Assembly (NCBI RefSeq): GCF_025643255.1
Contig: NZ_CP087112.1
Location: forward strand, 3,534,001-3,598,000
From: Halomonas sp. 7T
GTDB taxonomy: Bacteria; Pseudomonadota; Gammaproteobacteria; Pseudomonadales; Halomonadaceae
DNA: 64,000 nt
Direction of reading: 5' to 3'
Shown piece by piece: positions 62,865 to 64,000 of the stretch. The notes beneath the pieces are model-generated. The model had not been told where the DNA came from, did not search any database, and worked only from the letters and a program-made list of their open reading frames with translations. Both the position numbers and the translations under genes were made by a program. Every line of letters begins with the position of its first letter. Position 1 is the first letter of the stretch.

Positions 62865-64000
62865 TTAGCGGGCGTAGCGGCGTAACACGCTATCGGCCTC
62901 TTGCTGCGCCTGGCTAAGCGCTTCTTGCGCTGTCATTTGGCCGGTCAGCGCTGCTTGCACGGCGTTATCCAAGGCGCGGCGAATGCGGCCACCCTGGTAA
63001 GTGGAAAGCTCTGCTGTGCCGTGTTCAAGCTGGTCGCGGGCGACCGCGGCAGGTGGGAACTCTTCCACATAGCCTTGCAGCGCGTCGGTTTCGTAGGCGG
63101 CGGGGCTAACGCCCATATAGCCGGTTTCAATCGACCAGGCGGCAGCTCGCTCGGGAGCGGTCATCCAGCGGATAAAGGTCATCGCTGCGCGCTGCTCTTC
63201 TTCTGTCGTATCTTCAAAAATGTAGAAGTTACCGCCGCCGGTGGGGCTGCCGCGCTGGGTTTTCATCGGCAGCATAGCGACGCCAAAATCAAAATTGGCT
63301 TCGCTGCGCACCGCGGTCAGGTTGCCCGTGGTGTGCCACATCATGGCCGTGGACTCTTCTAGGAAGTTCTGGCGCAGCGTGCCCCACTCAATGGTGCCGT
63401 CGGGCATGGCATTGTGCTCGGTGGCTAGCGATACCCAATACTCCAGCGCTTCAACCGCTGCGGGGTCGTCGAAGTAGACCTCGGTGCCATCTTCGCTCAT
63501 TAGCCGGTGGCCGTTCTGAAAGGCAAAGGCCTGGAACATCCAGTAGGGGTAGCCGGTCGATGGCACCATCACGCCCCACTGCTCGCCATTGGAGGCTTCG
63601 CGCACGGTAGCGGCCATCTCGGCCATCTCTTGCCAGTTTTCTGGAGGTGTTTCGGGATCTAGGCCAGCGGCTTCAAAGGCGTCTTTGTTCCAGAACAGTA
63701 CGATGGTGGAGCGCTGGAAGGGGATGCCGTAGGTTTTGCCATCCAGTTGGCCATTTTCCATCAGCCCTGGGTAGAAGCCATCGAGCCATTCGCGCTCTTC
63801 ATCAGTTTCGACCAGGTCATCAAAGGCGACGATGGCGTTCTGCTCAATCAGCTCGTACAGATCGATGGAGAACATGACCGACAGCTGCGGCGTTTCACCC
63901 GCTTCCATCGCCGACATGGCGCGCACGCGGGTGTCGTCGTAGTTACCGGCGTAGATGGCTTCTACATCGATATCCGGGTATTCGGTCTCAAACTCTTCAA
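62865..64000 (-). CDS. extracellular solute-binding protein of the ABC importer, partial
   Basis: About 378 C-terminal residues are in the window; the gene enters from the right edge, so the signal peptide and true start are not visible. The open frame continues past the ATG at 63926 to the edge and reads FETEYPDIDVEAIYAGNYDD, the usual early strand of UgpB/MalE-type binding proteins. Further blocks are LDGKTYGIPFQRSTIVLFWN and GTLRQNFLEESTAMMWHTTG. It should capture a solute in the periplasm and deliver it to the two permeases downstream. Confidence 0.92.
   Translation of the reverse strand, partial: EEFETEYPDIDVEAIYAGNYDDTRVRAMSAMEAGETPQLSVMFSIDLYELIEQNAIVAFDDLVETDEEREWLDGFYPGLMENGQLDGKTYGIPFQRSTIVLFWNKDAFEAAGLDPETPPENWQEMAEMAATVREASNGEQWGVMVPSTGYPYWMFQAFAFQNGHRLMSEDGTEVYFDDPAAVEALEYWVSLATEHNAMPDGTIEWGTLRQNFLEESTAMMWHTTGNLTAVRSEANFDFGVAMLPMKTQRGSPTGGGNFYIFEDTTEEEQRAAMTFIRWMTAPERAAAWSIETGYMGVSPAAYETDALQGYVEEFPPAAVARDQLEHGTAELSTYQGGRIRRALDNAVQAALTGQMTAQEALSQAQQEADSVLRRYAR

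Overview
The window looks like a chromosomal segment of a moderately GC-rich, motile, respiratory gammaproteobacterium. The best guess is Halomonas or a close relative (Halomonadaceae). That rests on gene content and protein resemblance only (bacterial phosphatidylcholine synthase, NAD-type reductive pyrimidine catabolism, membrane formate dehydrogenase with DUF3305/DUF3306, methionine salvage mtnKDCBA); no database search was run. I saw no rRNA, tRNA, CRISPR array, insertion sequence, phage gene or attachment site. It reads as ordinary, densely packed chromosome.

Layout. 1-0.9 kb: start of an ECF sigma factor gene (cut by the window edge) divergent from a secreted fasciclin-domain protein. 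1.1-2.5 kb: phosphatidylcholine synthase and a GNAT acetyltransferase. 2.5-8.7 kb: a CodA-type deaminase, a TetR repressor, a 34-bp perfect palindrome, and an RND efflux adaptor and pump. 8.8-17.1 kb: a complete reductive pyrimidine-degradation operon (beta-ureidopropionase, dihydropyrimidinase, PreT, PreA), a divergent NCS1 transporter and a LysR regulator. 17.3-20.4 kb: a membrane PAS-PAS-GGDEF-EAL protein. 20.3-35.9 kb: a molybdenum-cofactor and formate dehydrogenase island (COG0523 GTPase, moaA, moeA, mobA, fdhD on the minus strand; DUF3305, DUF3306, polyferredoxin, TorD-like chaperone, Tat small protein, FDH alpha/beta/gamma, DUF1244, moaB and a second moeA on the plus strand).

35.9-45.7 kb: a minus-strand chemosensory operon built like the Wsp system (receptor, CheB, CheR-TPR, CheA-REC, lone REC, Hpt-REC-REC-GGDEF, CheW, CheW-like). 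Its output is predicted to be c-di-GMP synthesis rather than flagellar control. 45.9-48.1 kb: a DUF350 / DUF1190 / glutathionylspermidine-synthase-like operon. 48.4-54.2 kb: histidine kinase, response regulator, YaiO-like outer-membrane barrel, membrane-anchored HEAT protein, processive family-2 glycosyltransferase and YgjV-like protein. This is a plausible exopolysaccharide synthesis and export locus that I cannot match to a named system. 54.3-59.1 kb: a small DksA-like zinc-finger gene and the methionine salvage genes mtnK, mtnD, mtnC, mtnB and mtnA. 59.2-64 kb: recQ and a carbohydrate-type ABC importer whose binding-protein gene runs off the window.

How the parts work together. The pyrimidine genes form one import-and-degradation unit. 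The Moco genes surround the formate dehydrogenase that needs the cofactor, and two divergent MoeA copies are present. The Wsp-like operon, the GGDEF-EAL protein and the two-component/glycosyltransferase locus all point to surface-attached growth and polysaccharide control. The best candidates for something undescribed are the Wsp-like system with an Hpt-bearing dual-receiver cyclase, and the neighbouring kinase/YaiO/HEAT/glycosyltransferase locus.
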